Assembly (NCBI GenBank): GCA_013178295.1
Contig: JABLWW010000009.1
Span: 124,001 to 188,000 of the forward strand
Origin: Anaerolineae bacterium
GTDB lineage: Bacteria; Chloroflexota; Anaerolineae; Anaerolineales; Anaerolineaceae
DNA: 64,000 nucleotides
Direction of reading: 5' to 3'
A program made the translations under genes and the position numbers. Of this stretch, positions 1-10,617 are shown piece after piece. The notes under the pieces were generated by a model, which did not search any database, had not been told where the DNA came from, and saw only the letters and a program-made list of their open reading frames with translations. Every line of letters begins with the position of its first letter. The stretch's first letter is position 1.

Positions 1-404
1 AGATTGTGATTGCCAAGCATATTGTAGAGCATCTCCATGACCCTTTTGCTGTGATAGGAAAGGTTAGCAGACTTCTCAAGCCGGGTGGTTTGTTATTGAT
101 GGCAACGCCCAATCTAGATTCTCCTATGCGAAGACTCAAGAAACAAAATTGGATAGGGTATCGCGACCCCACACACATCAGCCTGAAACAGCCCTCTGAA
201 TGGCTGGATATGCTCAAGTTTTGTGGTCTTGTGCCATTTCGGGTATTTTCGGATGGCTTTTGGGATGCGCCTTATCTTCCGTTGTTGCCAAAGGTCATTC
301 AGAAGTTGTTGTTTGGTGCTCCTGGCGGCTTGCAAGCTATTTTCGTATGGAGTATCATTCCTGTCTATATGGGCGAGAGTCTGATTGTGCTGGCAAGGAA
401 GTAA
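1..404 (+). CDS. SAM-dependent methyltransferase, C-terminal part (5' end outside window)
   Basis: The reading frame is open from base 3, so the gene starts upstream of the window; a GTG at 6 is only an internal codon. The visible 133 residues begin with the end of a class I methyltransferase fold. A KHIVEHLHDP stretch matches the usual strand 4 motif (D/H.LEH..DP), followed by LLKPGGLLLMATPN, the post-motif III region of Methyltransf_11/23-type enzymes. The C-terminal 80 residues are less conserved and end in a hydrophobic helix. The substrate cannot be told. Its TAA overlaps the ATG of the next gene (TAATG), so it belongs to the membrane glycosyltransferase operon and may act on a lipid-linked glycan or its precursor (inference). 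Confidence 0.75.
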   Translation, partial: IVIAKHIVEHLHDPFAVIGKVSRLLKPGGLLLMATPNLDSPMRRLKKQNWIGYRDPTHISLKQPSEWLDMLKFCGLVPFRVFSDGFWDAPYLPLLPKVIQKLLFGAPGGLQAIFVWSIIPVYMGESLIVLARK

Positions 405-2584
405 TGAACGAAGAACCGACTGTACTGGACTATGTTAAAGCGCTGTTGACACCCTGGAAGGGACCGCCACCGCGTATTCCACCGCTGCCGGAAGAGTTGG
501 AGAGTGATACCTCTATAAAAGTTGCTGGCGGAGACCTTGTTGTGATAGATGATGCGGCAAAGGCCGCTCCGGTTTTGGCTGTGGAAACTGAAGAAAAACC
601 AGAGACCGCATTGAGGAAGGTGGTCATTCCGTGGCGGACGTTTTTGTTGGTGGTTTTTGCGACCTTTGCCCAGAGCTTTATTGAACCGCCCAGCAGGAAT
701 GTAACAGTTGCTGTTGTTGGTTATGCAGTTGTCTGCGCTCTGATGATATGGGCTTTTCTTTCGGATGAATGGCAGCTGTTGTCTGTATCTGAGGATACAG
801 CAACTTCGCTTTCTGCGAAGGTTAAGCCAATCTTTCTTCTTGCCTCTTTCCCGCTGATCTTATTTGCATTTCTGGCATTCAAGGGAAACCGTTTCACTTC
901 ACTGAATTTGATCCTTTGGTCACTAGCCCTGCTTTTGGCATTGGCAGCGCTTTGGTTGCCGGGTGAAAGGGTTGGTAACTTAAAGCAGGAACTTTTGCGG
1001 TTTTTCAAGCATCCGTCATTCAACGTGGACATTTCATCCTGGACGTTGCTTCTATTGGTGTCAACGCTGGTGGTAATCTTTTTCAGGACGTATGCGTTAG
1101 ACAAGATCCCCAATGAAATGTTCAGCGACCATGCTGAGAAACTTCAAGATGTTGCTGAAGTTCTGGACGGTAGATATTCGATCTTCTTTCCCCGCAACAC
1201 TGGTCGCGAAGCTTTTCAGATGTACCTGACAGCCTTAATCGCTGTTGTTTTTGGGACAGGGCTGTCGTTTGCAAGCCTAAAAATTGGTACGGTGTTAGCA
1301 GGGGTGGTAACTTTGCCGTATATTTATTTGCTTGGCAGGGAAATAGGAAACAAATGGGTTGGGCTGCTGGCGTTTATTCTGGCAGGCATCGCATATTGGC
1401 CAAATGTTATCTCGCGTATTGGGTTACGTTTTCCGCTTTACCCACTTTTTGTTGCGCCAGCACTGTTTTACCTGATACGAGGTCTGCGCAAATTACAGCG
1501 AAACGATTTTATTCTAGCAGGGATTGCGGTTGGGTTAGGGCTACATGGTTATAGCCCTTTTCGCATTGTTCCATTTGTCATCATTTTTGCTGTGGTGCTT
1601 TATATTTTACACACATCCTCGGGTAGCAGGCGCGCCTCGGCTTTCTGGGGATTGGTTATCATTGGTTTCTTTGCATTGATTGTGTTTCTGCCTTTGTTGC
1701 GATATTCGCTAGAGTATCCGGATATGTTCGCTTTTCGGGCTTTCTCTCGTCTCGGTACAACTGAGAGAGCCCTTCCAGGACCGGCGCACGAAATTTTCTT
1801 TGGCAATTTGTGGCGGGCTGTGATCATGTATTTTTGGGATAACGGAAATATCTGGGTCCATTCTGTAACCGGCCGACCGGCGCTGGATATTGTGACGGCA
1901 GCTGTGTATTTTATTGGGACGATCTATCTCATTGCGCGTTATGCTCGCTACCGGCATTGGGTAGATTTGTTTTTGTTGATCTCGGTGCCGTTGTTAATGA
2001 TGCCGTCTATCCTCTCATTGGCTTTCCCAGATGAGAACCCTGCCTTGAACCGGGCATCCGGGGCAATTGTGCCGGTTTTTATTATTGCCGCAATTGGGTT
2101 AGAGGGTGCCTTGACCAGTATTGGAAAGCAACTGGGGAAAGGGCTGGCTGTTGTGCTGGGGTTGATCCTGATTGTTTGGTCTGCTTCGCAGAATTATGAT
2201 ATTGTCTTCCGTCAGTTTTATAAGCAGTTTATGGGCGGGGCGTGGAACACATCAGATATTGGGCATGTGATTCGCGCTTATGCTGACTCTATCGGTAGCA
2301 AGGATAGTGCCTATGTTGTACCTTACCCGCACTGGGTAGATACTCGTCTGGTAGGAGTCAATGCTGGTTATGGGCCACAGGATTATGCGTTGCCAAGAGA
2401 ACGCATTGAGGAAACGCTGGCTTTTATGGGCCCTAAGTTATTCATTGTTAACACTGCTGATGAGGAAACGCTAATACAGTTAAAGAAACTGTACCCGAAG
2501 GGGACTCAAAAGTTGTTTGATTCCTCTTTGGAGGGGAAAGACTTTATTATGTATTTTGTCCCCGAGATAGACGCAAGAAGATAG
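404..2584 (+). CDS. GT39-like (PMT/ArnT-type) membrane glycosyltransferase
   Basis: The product has 726 residues from the ATG that overlaps the upstream stop codon, with AAGGAA just upstream. A cytoplasmic N-terminus of about 80 residues rich in Pro and Glu is followed by roughly a dozen hydrophobic segments. The first long external loop carries SDHAEK (D242, E245), the position where GT-C glycosyltransferases keep their catalytic acidic residue. The membrane part ends near residue 610 and is followed by a soluble tail with VVPYPHWVDTRLVG, typical of the family in Chloroflexota. Such enzymes move a sugar from a polyprenyl-phosphate donor to an acceptor outside the cytoplasmic membrane. Donor and acceptor are unknown. 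The next gene follows after 24 bases. Confidence 0.8.
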   Translation: MNEEPTVLDYVKALLTPWKGPPPRIPPLPEELESDTSIKVAGGDLVVIDDAAKAAPVLAVETEEKPETALRKVVIPWRTFLLVVFATFAQSFIEPPSRNVTVAVVGYAVVCALMIWAFLSDEWQLLSVSEDTATSLSAKVKPIFLLASFPLILFAFLAFKGNRFTSLNLILWSLALLLALAALWLPGERVGNLKQELLRFFKHPSFNVDISSWTLLLLVSTLVVIFFRTYALDKIPNEMFSDHAEKLQDVAEVLDGRYSIFFPRNTGREAFQMYLTALIAVVFGTGLSFASLKIGTVLAGVVTLPYIYLLGREIGNKWVGLLAFILAGIAYWPNVISRIGLRFPLYPLFVAPALFYLIRGLRKLQRNDFILAGIAVGLGLHGYSPFRIVPFVIIFAVVLYILHTSSGSRRASAFWGLVIIGFFALIVFLPLLRYSLEYPDMFAFRAFSRLGTTERALPGPAHEIFFGNLWRAVIMYFWDNGNIWVHSVTGRPALDIVTAAVYFIGTIYLIARYARYRHWVDLFLLISVPLLMMPSILSLAFPDENPALNRASGAIVPVFIIAAIGLEGALTSIGKQLGKGLAVVLGLILIVWSASQNYDIVFRQFYKQFMGGAWNTSDIGHVIRAYADSIGSKDSAYVVPYPHWVDTRLVGVNAGYGPQDYALPRERIEETLAFMGPKLFIVNTADEETLIQLKKLYPKGTQKLFDSSLEGKDFIMYFVPEIDARR

Positions 2585-2608
2585 TGATAGTTTGCTGGAA
2601 GACGGGTA

Positions 2609-5600
2609 TTGGAATTGACGGGAAAAGACTTAATGACTGGTGCGCCTGAGACAAACAAAACGCGAAGATTGCCTTTGTGGGTAGGGGATATTCTGTTAGT
2701 GTTGGTTTTGCTTGTTGGGGCTTATTTTCGTTATGTCGGTATTGATTGGGATGATAATCATCATCTTCATCCGGATGAACGTTTCTTGACGATGGTGGAA
2801 ACAGGTATTTCGCCTGTTAGTAGCCTTGCAGAATATTTTGATACAGCGGCTTCAAAGTTAAATCCACACAACGTCGGATTTGGTTTTTATGTTTACGGGA
2901 CATTTCCAATATTTGTTGTGAGGTATTTGGCGGAATGGCTGGGGAAAACCGGATACGATCAGGTGCATCTGGTTGGTAGATATTTTTCTGCTTCGGTGGA
3001 TTTGCTGACAGTATTCCTGGTGTATTTAATCGCTTTACGAGTGTATCGGAAAGAGTGGCTTGCAATACTGGCAGCAGCTTTTTCGGCACTGGCGGTTTTG
3101 CAAATTCAGCTTTCGCACTATTTCACGGTAGATACCTCCACGAACTTTTTTGCGTTCCTGGCAATTTACTTTGCGGTCAGGATATTGACTTCGGGTAGGA
3201 TTGAACAGATTGGCAGTGTGGTGGGGCAGCAGGGGGAGGAGGGTGAAACTGCTGAGAAAATACCGGCTTTAAAGGGGGAGATACTAAGCCTTTGGACGAA
3301 AAACTGGGATTTGATTGGAGAGTTTGTGCTTTTTGGGCTGGCTTTGGGACTGGCAGTAGCCTCGAAGGTCAGCGTGGTGCAGATAGCTGTTTTATTGCCT
3401 CTGGTTGTGATTATCCGTTACACCCAGATTCCTCCTGCCAGGCGGACAAATTGGGCAATCATCATGTTGCGGAATCTGATGATTGCCGCGCTGGTTAGTT
3501 TTCTGGTTTTTCGCATTGGTCAGCCCTATGCTTTTACTGGTCCGGGGTTCTTTGGCTTGAAACCCAACGAAAAATGGATCAACAATTTGAAGGATTTGAG
3601 TGCGCAAAGCAATGGAGACGTGGATTTTCCCCCGGCGTTGCAATGGGCACGGTTACCGTTTGGTTTTGCCTGGAAAAATATGGTGGTGTGGGGGCTTGGG
3701 TTGCCGCTGGGTTTGCTTGCCTGGGCAGGATTTCTGTGGATGGGTTGGCGCATGATCAAGGGGGAATGGAGACAGCATATTTTGCTGTGGGGCTGGACGG
3801 CGCTCTATTTTGCATGGCAGTCAAATGTATTCAATCCCACAATGCGCTATCTTCTACCCGTGTATCCTACCCTGGCGATCATTGCGGCATGGACGGTGGC
3901 ATCTTTATGGGATTTGAGGCGCTCGCCGTTGATTTTTAGGCTACGGCAATTCCAAAACGACTTTGGCTGGACCAAGGTCGTGGCAGCAATATTGGGGGCA
4001 GGTGTCTTGCTGACTACGTTGCTTTGGGCGTTTGCGTTTACCCGGATATATACGCGCCCAGTCACGCGTGTGGAAGCCAGCGAGTGGATATATCAGAATG
4101 TGCCTAGCGCGATTAACGTGCGCATCCAAAAAGGCACAGAGGAAATCAATCAGCCCATATCGTTTCATCAGGGCGAGACTGTTACCAGTGATCAGCCATT
4201 CATCTTCTCGTTTATTCCCCGTTCAAGTGGCGATCTGGTGGAGGTTCGGTTTGACCATATTGTTGACAAACAGGGGGGCGGAGAGGTTAAGAGCCTGGCG
4301 GTTTCTATTGATCAGGATTTAGAAGGGGTGATCTCGCTAGGGCAGAATGCGCTTATGGATGTCTTTCAGCCAGACGGAGGAGACCCGCGGGGTCGGGAGT
4401 ACTCCATTGCTTTTGACCCACCCTTACATTTGGAAGCGGGAAGACAATATTATCTTCGTGTTAGTCTTTATGATAGTGCTGAAGCCCTAAATCTTTCTGG
4501 CTTAATTACACTGAGTGTTCTCACTCCCAATGGAGTTGTACGACAATCGCTTGCTGAACCAGTTAAAGCGCTTCGTATCGGGAAGCCTTTTTTGACTCAA
4601 TTCAATGCGGTGGCAGATGGGGAAATCAGTAAGGTCTTTCTCCCACATATTGTTGATTGGGAGGGGCGGTCAGAGCAGAAAACAATCAGGTTGTCTTTGA
4701 TAGACCCTGCTCAAGTTGCTGTACCTCTCGGCGTTAGTTCTATAACGGACGCATTTGCTTCCACAGCGGATGAACCCAGGGGGAGTGGTTACACATTTAC
4801 TTTTACCTCGCCTGTGCCTGTTCAAAAAGACCGCAGCTATGCGCTGACTTTGGAGCTTGTTGATGGAGCAGGGGCGATTGGAGTATATGGATCGAGACAG
4901 GCGAATGAAAGCACGTGGGATGATCCGTTGCCGGTCAGTTTGCATGGCTACAGCCCGTTTGATTATGTTGCAGGTTTGTATCGCAGTGATTTGAATTTTG
5001 AGATGTACTGGGATGATAATGAGGATAAGCGGGAAAGGTTTATTCGCATTCTCGATCAGGCTGATTATATTTTCATCAGCTCAAACAGACAGTGGGGGAC
5101 AACTGTGCGTGTTCCTGAGCGATATCCAATGACGGCTATGTATTACAGGAATCTGATTGGCTGCCCAGATGATAGGGATATTGTATGGTGTTATCGCGTT
5201 GCAGATACAGATACATTTGAAGGCAGACTGGGTTTTGATCTGGTTAAGGTTTCTCAGTCAGACCCCAATATTGGTTCCATTCGTTTCAATAGTCAGTTTG
5301 CCGAAGAGGCTTTTACGGTATACGATCACCCCAAGGTATTTATATTCAAAAAAAGCCCTGATTATGACCCCGATCGGGTCAGACAGCTATTTAACAGTGT
5401 GGACATATCTACGGCGATCCACATTACACCGCGCAAGACAAAAAGCTACCCGGCTAATTTGATGTTGCCTGATAGATTACTTGCCAAGCAACGTGCTGGA
5501 GGCACCTGGTCGGATCTATTTGACCGGAATGCCTTGCCAAATCGTTATCCATTTTTGGGTATGTTGTTTTGGTATATCGAGATCAGCTTGTTGGGCTGGG

Positions 5601-7996
5601 TGGTATATCCTCTGACGCGGCTGGCGTTTGGGGGTTTGGAGGACAAAGGTTACCCCCTGATAAAAATCTTAGGGGTTGTCTTGTTGGCTTTTCTAGTGTG
5701 GTTTGGCGCTTCAAATGGGCTGTCGTTTAGCCGTCAGGTTATCAGTATTTCGTATGGGCTTTTGTTTGTTTTGAATGCATTTATCTTTTATCGGCATAGA
5801 GAGAAAATCAAGCAGGAGTGGCTGGAGCGGAAAAAGTATTATCTGATCATAGAGGGTATTGCATTTCTATTGTTTGCTGTGTTTATTCTGGTGCGTTTGG
5901 GCAACCCTGACTTGTGGCATCCATACAAGGGTGGCGAAAAACCAATGGATTTTTCATATCTCAATGCAGTTCTCAAAAGCACCCATTTTCCACCCTACGA
6001 CCCGTGGTTTGCAGGGGGATATATCAACTATTATTATTATGGTTTTGTTTTGATCGGTGTCATGGTCAAGTGGCTGGGAATAATCCCTTCCATTGCATAT
6101 AATCTGATTTTGGCTACCTGGTTCTCGTTTGCGGGGATGGGGGCTTTCTGTTTGGGCTACAATCTGTGGTTTTCTGTTCGCCAGAAGGACACTGAGGATG
6201 ACCAATATCAGGATACTGCACTTCAAGATAGCGCTGTTATGAAAAAGGGTGTTTTGGCAGGGTCTATCTCGGCGGTTTTCTACCTGATTCTGGGAAATCT
6301 TGGCACGGTGCGGATGATCTGGCAAGGTTTTATACGTCTGTCGTCTCCAGTACCAATCGAAGAGTTGGGGTTCTTGCAGCGCTGGATGTACTCGTTTGAC
6401 GGATTGAAGAGGTTTATTAACGGCGCTGGACTTCCGTACGGGCATGGGGATTGGTACTGGATACCCAGTCGGGTGATTCCGGGCGAGCCGATTACAGAGT
6501 TTCCATTTTTTACATTCCTTTATGCTGACCCACATGCACATCTAATTGCTTTGCCGTTGACACTTCTGGCGTTATCCTGGGTTCTCTCGATTGTTTTTAC
6601 AAAGCTCGACTGGATGGAAGAAATGGGACGTTCCCGCTTCTGGCGTTTTGCGTTGACCTTTGTGGTTGGGGCAGTCATTATTGGAAGTTTGCGTCCGACG
6701 AATACCTGGGACTATCCAACTTTTCTGGCGCTTGGAGGTGTGGCGCTCGTCTATGTGGTGTTGGCAGGTATCGCGAGTAAGACACACACATTTTTGAGTA
6801 TGTCGGGAAAGATAAAGGCCGTTGTTTTGCCAGCCCTTTATGTTTTGGCTTTGGTTGTGCTTTCGGCAGTTTTCTACTCTCCGTTTTCGCGCTGGTTTGG
6901 ACAGGCATATAATCAGGTGGATTTTTGGAAGGGCGATCACACACCTCTTGGGTCTTATATCACGCATTGGGGACTGTTTTTGTTCGCCATTGTAAGCTGG
7001 ATGTTTTGGGAAACATTGGATTGGATGGCAAAAACACCCCTTTCGGCGCTCAACAAATTGCGCCCTTATAAGGTAGTGATTCAGGGATCTGTGCTGCTTC
7101 TGCTGATTGCTGTGGCAGTTCTATTGTTCTTAGAGGTCAAGATCGCCTGGCTTGTATTACCTATTTGCTTTTGGGCTGCTGTTCTTTTGCTGCGACCAGG
7201 GATGCCGCTGGGCAAGCGTTGTGTTCTGTTTCTTGTTGGTACGGGGCTTGTTTTAACATTGCTGGTGGAGCTGGTTGTCTTACGTGGTGATATTGGGCGG
7301 ATGAATACAGTGTTCAAGTTTTATTTGCAGGCGTGGGCTTTTCTGTCCGTCAGCGCTGCGGCGGCTGTCGTCTGGGTGATTCCGGTGGCTGCAATGGAAT
7401 GGAGCCAACGATGGCGCACGGCATGGACGGCGGTATTGATGCTTTTGATTGGCGGCGCAGCATTGTTCCCGTTGATGGGTGGCGCAGATAAGATACGCGA
7501 CCGCATAAGCAATCTTGCGCCGCACACGCTGGATGGAATGGCTTACATGAAGTATTCGTACTACAGTGATTTTGGGGTGGACATGGATTTGAGCCAGGAT
7601 TATCGCGCTATTATCTGGCTGCAGGATCATGTAAAAGGATCACCAGTCATTGTGGAAGCCAATATCCCTGAGTATCGTTGGGGGACGCGTTATACCATTT
7701 ATACGGGGCTGCCAGGGGTAGTGGGGTGGAACTGGCATCAACGTCAGCAGAGGGCTATTACTGCCACACAGTGGGTAACGGATCGCGTTGCGGCGGTGGA
7801 GGCTTTTTATCGCACGCTGGATCGTCAGATGGCTAAAACATTTTTGTCAAAATATGATGTCAGCTATGTTATTGTAGGTCAGTTGGAACGGGCAGCATAT
7901 CCGGAGGGCGTGGAGAAGTTTGACTGGTTTACAGGTGATTTGTGGGAAGTTGTGTATCAGGATTTGCAGACAACAATTTATCGGGTTATCAGATAG
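2609..7996 (+). CDS. Giant GT39 / tandem beta-domain / Chlor_Arch_YYY (DUF2298) fusion protein
   Basis: The TTG start gives 1795 residues; an in-frame ATG at 2633 is an alternative. Residues 1-490 form a GT-C glycosyltransferase with the acidic loop motif HPDE (54-57). Residues about 525-770 hold two copies of a beta-rich domain, each with HIVD (near 549 and 680) and a later PRG..Y segment, spaced about 130 residues. Residues about 950-1795 form a second polytopic domain with NYYYYGF (1140-1146), ADPHAH (1306-1311), NTWDYP and NTVFKFYLQAW, the signature of the Chlor_Arch_YYY/DUF2298 family known from Chloroflexota and archaea. The protein should sit in the cytoplasmic membrane and act in surface glycan assembly. 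The downstream YYY gene starts 2 bases after its stop codon. Confidence 0.85.
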   Translation: MELTGKDLMTGAPETNKTRRLPLWVGDILLVLVLLVGAYFRYVGIDWDDNHHLHPDERFLTMVETGISPVSSLAEYFDTAASKLNPHNVGFGFYVYGTFPIFVVRYLAEWLGKTGYDQVHLVGRYFSASVDLLTVFLVYLIALRVYRKEWLAILAAAFSALAVLQIQLSHYFTVDTSTNFFAFLAIYFAVRILTSGRIEQIGSVVGQQGEEGETAEKIPALKGEILSLWTKNWDLIGEFVLFGLALGLAVASKVSVVQIAVLLPLVVIIRYTQIPPARRTNWAIIMLRNLMIAALVSFLVFRIGQPYAFTGPGFFGLKPNEKWINNLKDLSAQSNGDVDFPPALQWARLPFGFAWKNMVVWGLGLPLGLLAWAGFLWMGWRMIKGEWRQHILLWGWTALYFAWQSNVFNPTMRYLLPVYPTLAIIAAWTVASLWDLRRSPLIFRLRQFQNDFGWTKVVAAILGAGVLLTTLLWAFAFTRIYTRPVTRVEASEWIYQNVPSAINVRIQKGTEEINQPISFHQGETVTSDQPFIFSFIPRSSGDLVEVRFDHIVDKQGGGEVKSLAVSIDQDLEGVISLGQNALMDVFQPDGGDPRGREYSIAFDPPLHLEAGRQYYLRVSLYDSAEALNLSGLITLSVLTPNGVVRQSLAEPVKALRIGKPFLTQFNAVADGEISKVFLPHIVDWEGRSEQKTIRLSLIDPAQVAVPLGVSSITDAFASTADEPRGSGYTFTFTSPVPVQKDRSYALTLELVDGAGAIGVYGSRQANESTWDDPLPVSLHGYSPFDYVAGLYRSDLNFEMYWDDNEDKRERFIRILDQADYIFISSNRQWGTTVRVPERYPMTAMYYRNLIGCPDDRDIVWCYRVADTDTFEGRLGFDLVKVSQSDPNIGSIRFNSQFAEEAFTVYDHPKVFIFKKSPDYDPDRVRQLFNSVDISTAIHITPRKTKSYPANLMLPDRLLAKQRAGGTWSDLFDRNALPNRYPFLGMLFWYIEISLLGWVVYPLTRLAFGGLEDKGYPLIKILGVVLLAFLVWFGASNGLSFSRQVISISYGLLFVLNAFIFYRHREKIKQEWLERKKYYLIIEGIAFLLFAVFILVRLGNPDLWHPYKGGEKPMDFSYLNAVLKSTHFPPYDPWFAGGYINYYYYGFVLIGVMVKWLGIIPSIAYNLILATWFSFAGMGAFCLGYNLWFSVRQKDTEDDQYQDTALQDSAVMKKGVLAGSISAVFYLILGNLGTVRMIWQGFIRLSSPVPIEELGFLQRWMYSFDGLKRFINGAGLPYGHGDWYWIPSRVIPGEPITEFPFFTFLYADPHAHLIALPLTLLALSWVLSIVFTKLDWMEEMGRSRFWRFALTFVVGAVIIGSLRPTNTWDYPTFLALGGVALVYVVLAGIASKTHTFLSMSGKIKAVVLPALYVLALVVLSAVFYSPFSRWFGQAYNQVDFWKGDHTPLGSYITHWGLFLFAIVSWMFWETLDWMAKTPLSALNKLRPYKVVIQGSVLLLLIAVAVLLFLEVKIAWLVLPICFWAAVLLLRPGMPLGKRCVLFLVGTGLVLTLLVELVVLRGDIGRMNTVFKFYLQAWAFLSVSAAAAVVWVIPVAAMEWSQRWRTAWTAVLMLLIGGAALFPLMGGADKIRDRISNLAPHTLDGMAYMKYSYYSDFGVDMDLSQDYRAIIWLQDHVKGSPVIVEANIPEYRWGTRYTIYTGLPGVVGWNWHQRQQRAITATQWVTDRVAAVEAFYRTLDRQMAKTFLSKYDVSYVIVGQLERAAYPEGVEKFDWFTGDLWEVVYQDLQTTIYRVIR

Positions 7997-7998
7997 AT

Positions 7999-10617
7999 AT
8001 GGTGATCAACTTTATTCTCTGGTATCTTGTCATTTTGATAGCTGGATGGTTGTCTTTTCCACTGGCATACCGTTTGTTTGGATTGCTTTCTGACCGCGGG
8101 CATGGTTTGTCTAAGCCGTTAAGTTTGCTGTTGTGGGGGTATTTGTTCTGGATGTTGTCCTCTTTGCATGTGATCCAAAATGATATTGGGGGAATTTTAT
8201 TTGCAGCGCTTGTTCTAGTAGTTGTCAATATGTGGCTGGGCAAGGGGATATGGAGAGAGATACGCTCCTGGATTGCGGAAAACAGGAAAGTCGTTGTAGT
8301 TAGTGAATTGCTGTTTTTGATCTCTTTTGGGGTTTGGGCGGTTGTGCGCGCTGCCAACCCTGAGATTTTGGGCACCGAGAAGCCAATGGAACTGGCTTTT
8401 ATTAATGCGATCCTTCGTTCCCCCCAGTTCCCGCCGCATGATCCATGGCTGTCGGGGTATGCCATTTCTTACTATTACTTTGGTTATGTCATTGTCGCCA
8501 TGCTGGCGCGTGTAACTGCGGTGAGCGCTGGGGTAGCCTTCAACCTGGCGGTCTCTTCGTGGTTTGCCTTAACAGCTATTGCGGCTTACAGTGTGTTGTA
8601 TTCCCTTTTCTCAGGGGCGGCGACACGCAGAGATGTTAGAACTGCCCAAAAGGGAAAATTCACATTTGCGTCCCTTTTGGCGCCTTTTTTTATTTTGATT
8701 GTTGGCAATCTTGAAGGTTTTTTGGAGGTGTTGCATGCAAGGGGGATTTTCTGGACGCGCTTGGCGGATGGTGGATGGTATTCAAAGTTCTGGAGTTGGT
8801 TGAGGATTATGGAATTGGATCAGCCCCCAACGCCGCCTTTTGGTTGGGTACCCGAGCGTGTATCAGGTATTTGGTGGTGGCGCGCTTCACGCGTGGTGCA
8901 GGATTTTGATATGGCGGGGCAGGCAAAAGAGATCATTGATGAAATCCCTATTTTTTCTTTTATCCTCTCTGATTTACACCCGCATGTTCTGGCAATGCCT
9001 TTTGCCATTTTGGCGGTTGGTTTATCCTTGAATTTGTTTTACAAAGGGAGCGCTGCCTATGTGGGCGGTTTTGGTTTGGGAAAGTGGGTCTCCAAAGTAT
9101 TTTCGTCTGATGGCGCAAGGCTGGATGAACTCAACCTATTCAATTGGATAACACGGACTGATTTCTGGGCTGCTGCTTTAATTTTTGGCGGTCTGGCATT
9201 TCTGAACACCTGGGATTTTCCCATCTATTTGGGGCTTTTCAGTGCGACGTATGTTTTCCTTAAGTATTCCGCAGAGGGTTGGGGCATCAGGCGCATCTGG
9301 GAATTTTTTGAGGTAATCGTGTATATTGTGATTGCCGGTGTGTTAATATATCTACCTTTTTATACCGGCTTCTCTTCGCAGGCGGGGGGGATATTGCCCA
9401 GTCTTAGTTTTTATACCCGAGGGGTGTATTTTTGGGTGATGTTTGCTCCGCTTATCCTACCTTGTTTGGTGTGGTTTATCTGGTTGTGGCGGAAGCAGTG
9501 TGGTTTGATGTGTTTGCGACAAGGACTTAAGTTCTCATTGAGTGTGGTTTTTGGATTATGGATATTTTCTTATGTGCTTGCTGGGGTTTTTATTTTGCTG
9601 GTTTCTTCCAACTTGTTTGTGCCGCTTCAACCTTTGGTTGGTATGTTGTACAGCTTGCATGGCGTATCAAGCACAGCGCAATTGTTTTGGGGCTCGCTAG
9701 GGAGGCGGTTTGCTGAACCGGGTACCTGGGTGACATTGCTCTTTTTACTTGTTCTTGTATGGGGGCTTTTATCAAGTTACAGGCATGGGACAAAGAGCGC
9801 TGGATCTAAGCGAAAGGAAACGGTAGCATATTCAGAACAGGGTGGTGCAGAAGGGAATGTACATGAACCCCCGGCAACGCCATTCGTGCTTCTCCTGGCG
9901 CTGGTTGGTATGGGGCTGACACTTGTGCCGGAGTTTGTGTATCTCCGCGATCAATTTGGATGGCGGATTAATACGATATTCAAGTTTTATTTTCAAGCGT
10001 GGATATTGTGGGGGATAGCTGCAGGCTTTGCGTCGGGAATACTGCTGGGTATGTTGGAAACCCCATGGAAAAACATTTTTCGTCTTGGCTGGGTGGCTTT
10101 GCTGTTGATGGCAATGGCGTATCCGGTGTTTGGTATATGGACAAAGACGGAGGGTTTTTCTCCATCTTACTGGACGCTGGATGGGACAGCCCATATCCGG
10201 AAATATGCTCCTGATGAAATGAACGCTATCGAGTGGCTTCAGCAGGCGCCAATTGGTGTGCTAGCGGAGGCGATTGGTGGAAGTTATAGTGGTTATGCTC
10301 GTATTTCGACCCATTCCGGAATGCCTACTGTGCTGGGCTGGCCAGGCCATGAAAGCCAGTGGCGCGGTGGGAGTAAAGAGATGGCAGGGCGCGAGGAGGA
10401 TATTGAGTTGTTATATCGAACCTCAAGATGGGAAGAGGCGCTGGGTGTTATTCAGCGGTATTCTATTCGTTACATTTATGTGGGTTCGTTGGAGCGGAGC
10501 AAGTATCGCGCAAACGAAAATAAGTTTATAGAAAATTTGAAACCTGTGTTTCAATCTGGTGCAGATGTGATCTATGAAGTGCCATCAAGTTTGGTTCCCA
10601 ATGAGACCTATCCGTGA
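7999..10617 (+). CDS. Chlor_Arch_YYY (DUF2298) membrane protein
   Basis: The ATG at 7999, two bases after the stop of the fusion gene, gives 872 residues. A longer frame to 7942 would overlap that gene and is not needed. The protein is polytopic from its first residues. It repeats the landmarks of the YYY half of the upstream fusion: AISYYYFGYV, LSDLHPHVLAMP, LNTWDFP and RINTIFKFYFQAW, so the two genes are paralogues. The soluble tail contains a repeated theme seen in these clusters, a sentence-like IRYIYVGSLERSKY motif near the end. Enzymatic activity of DUF2298 is not established. Linkage to GT39-like genes suggests a role in sugar transfer or lipid-linked sugar handling. Confidence 0.85.
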   Translation: MVINFILWYLVILIAGWLSFPLAYRLFGLLSDRGHGLSKPLSLLLWGYLFWMLSSLHVIQNDIGGILFAALVLVVVNMWLGKGIWREIRSWIAENRKVVVVSELLFLISFGVWAVVRAANPEILGTEKPMELAFINAILRSPQFPPHDPWLSGYAISYYYFGYVIVAMLARVTAVSAGVAFNLAVSSWFALTAIAAYSVLYSLFSGAATRRDVRTAQKGKFTFASLLAPFFILIVGNLEGFLEVLHARGIFWTRLADGGWYSKFWSWLRIMELDQPPTPPFGWVPERVSGIWWWRASRVVQDFDMAGQAKEIIDEIPIFSFILSDLHPHVLAMPFAILAVGLSLNLFYKGSAAYVGGFGLGKWVSKVFSSDGARLDELNLFNWITRTDFWAAALIFGGLAFLNTWDFPIYLGLFSATYVFLKYSAEGWGIRRIWEFFEVIVYIVIAGVLIYLPFYTGFSSQAGGILPSLSFYTRGVYFWVMFAPLILPCLVWFIWLWRKQCGLMCLRQGLKFSLSVVFGLWIFSYVLAGVFILLVSSNLFVPLQPLVGMLYSLHGVSSTAQLFWGSLGRRFAEPGTWVTLLFLLVLVWGLLSSYRHGTKSAGSKRKETVAYSEQGGAEGNVHEPPATPFVLLLALVGMGLTLVPEFVYLRDQFGWRINTIFKFYFQAWILWGIAAGFASGILLGMLETPWKNIFRLGWVALLLMAMAYPVFGIWTKTEGFSPSYWTLDGTAHIRKYAPDEMNAIEWLQQAPIGVLAEAIGGSYSGYARISTHSGMPTVLGWPGHESQWRGGSKEMAGREEDIELLYRTSRWEEALGVIQRYSIRYIYVGSLERSKYRANENKFIENLKPVFQSGADVIYEVPSSLVPNETYP

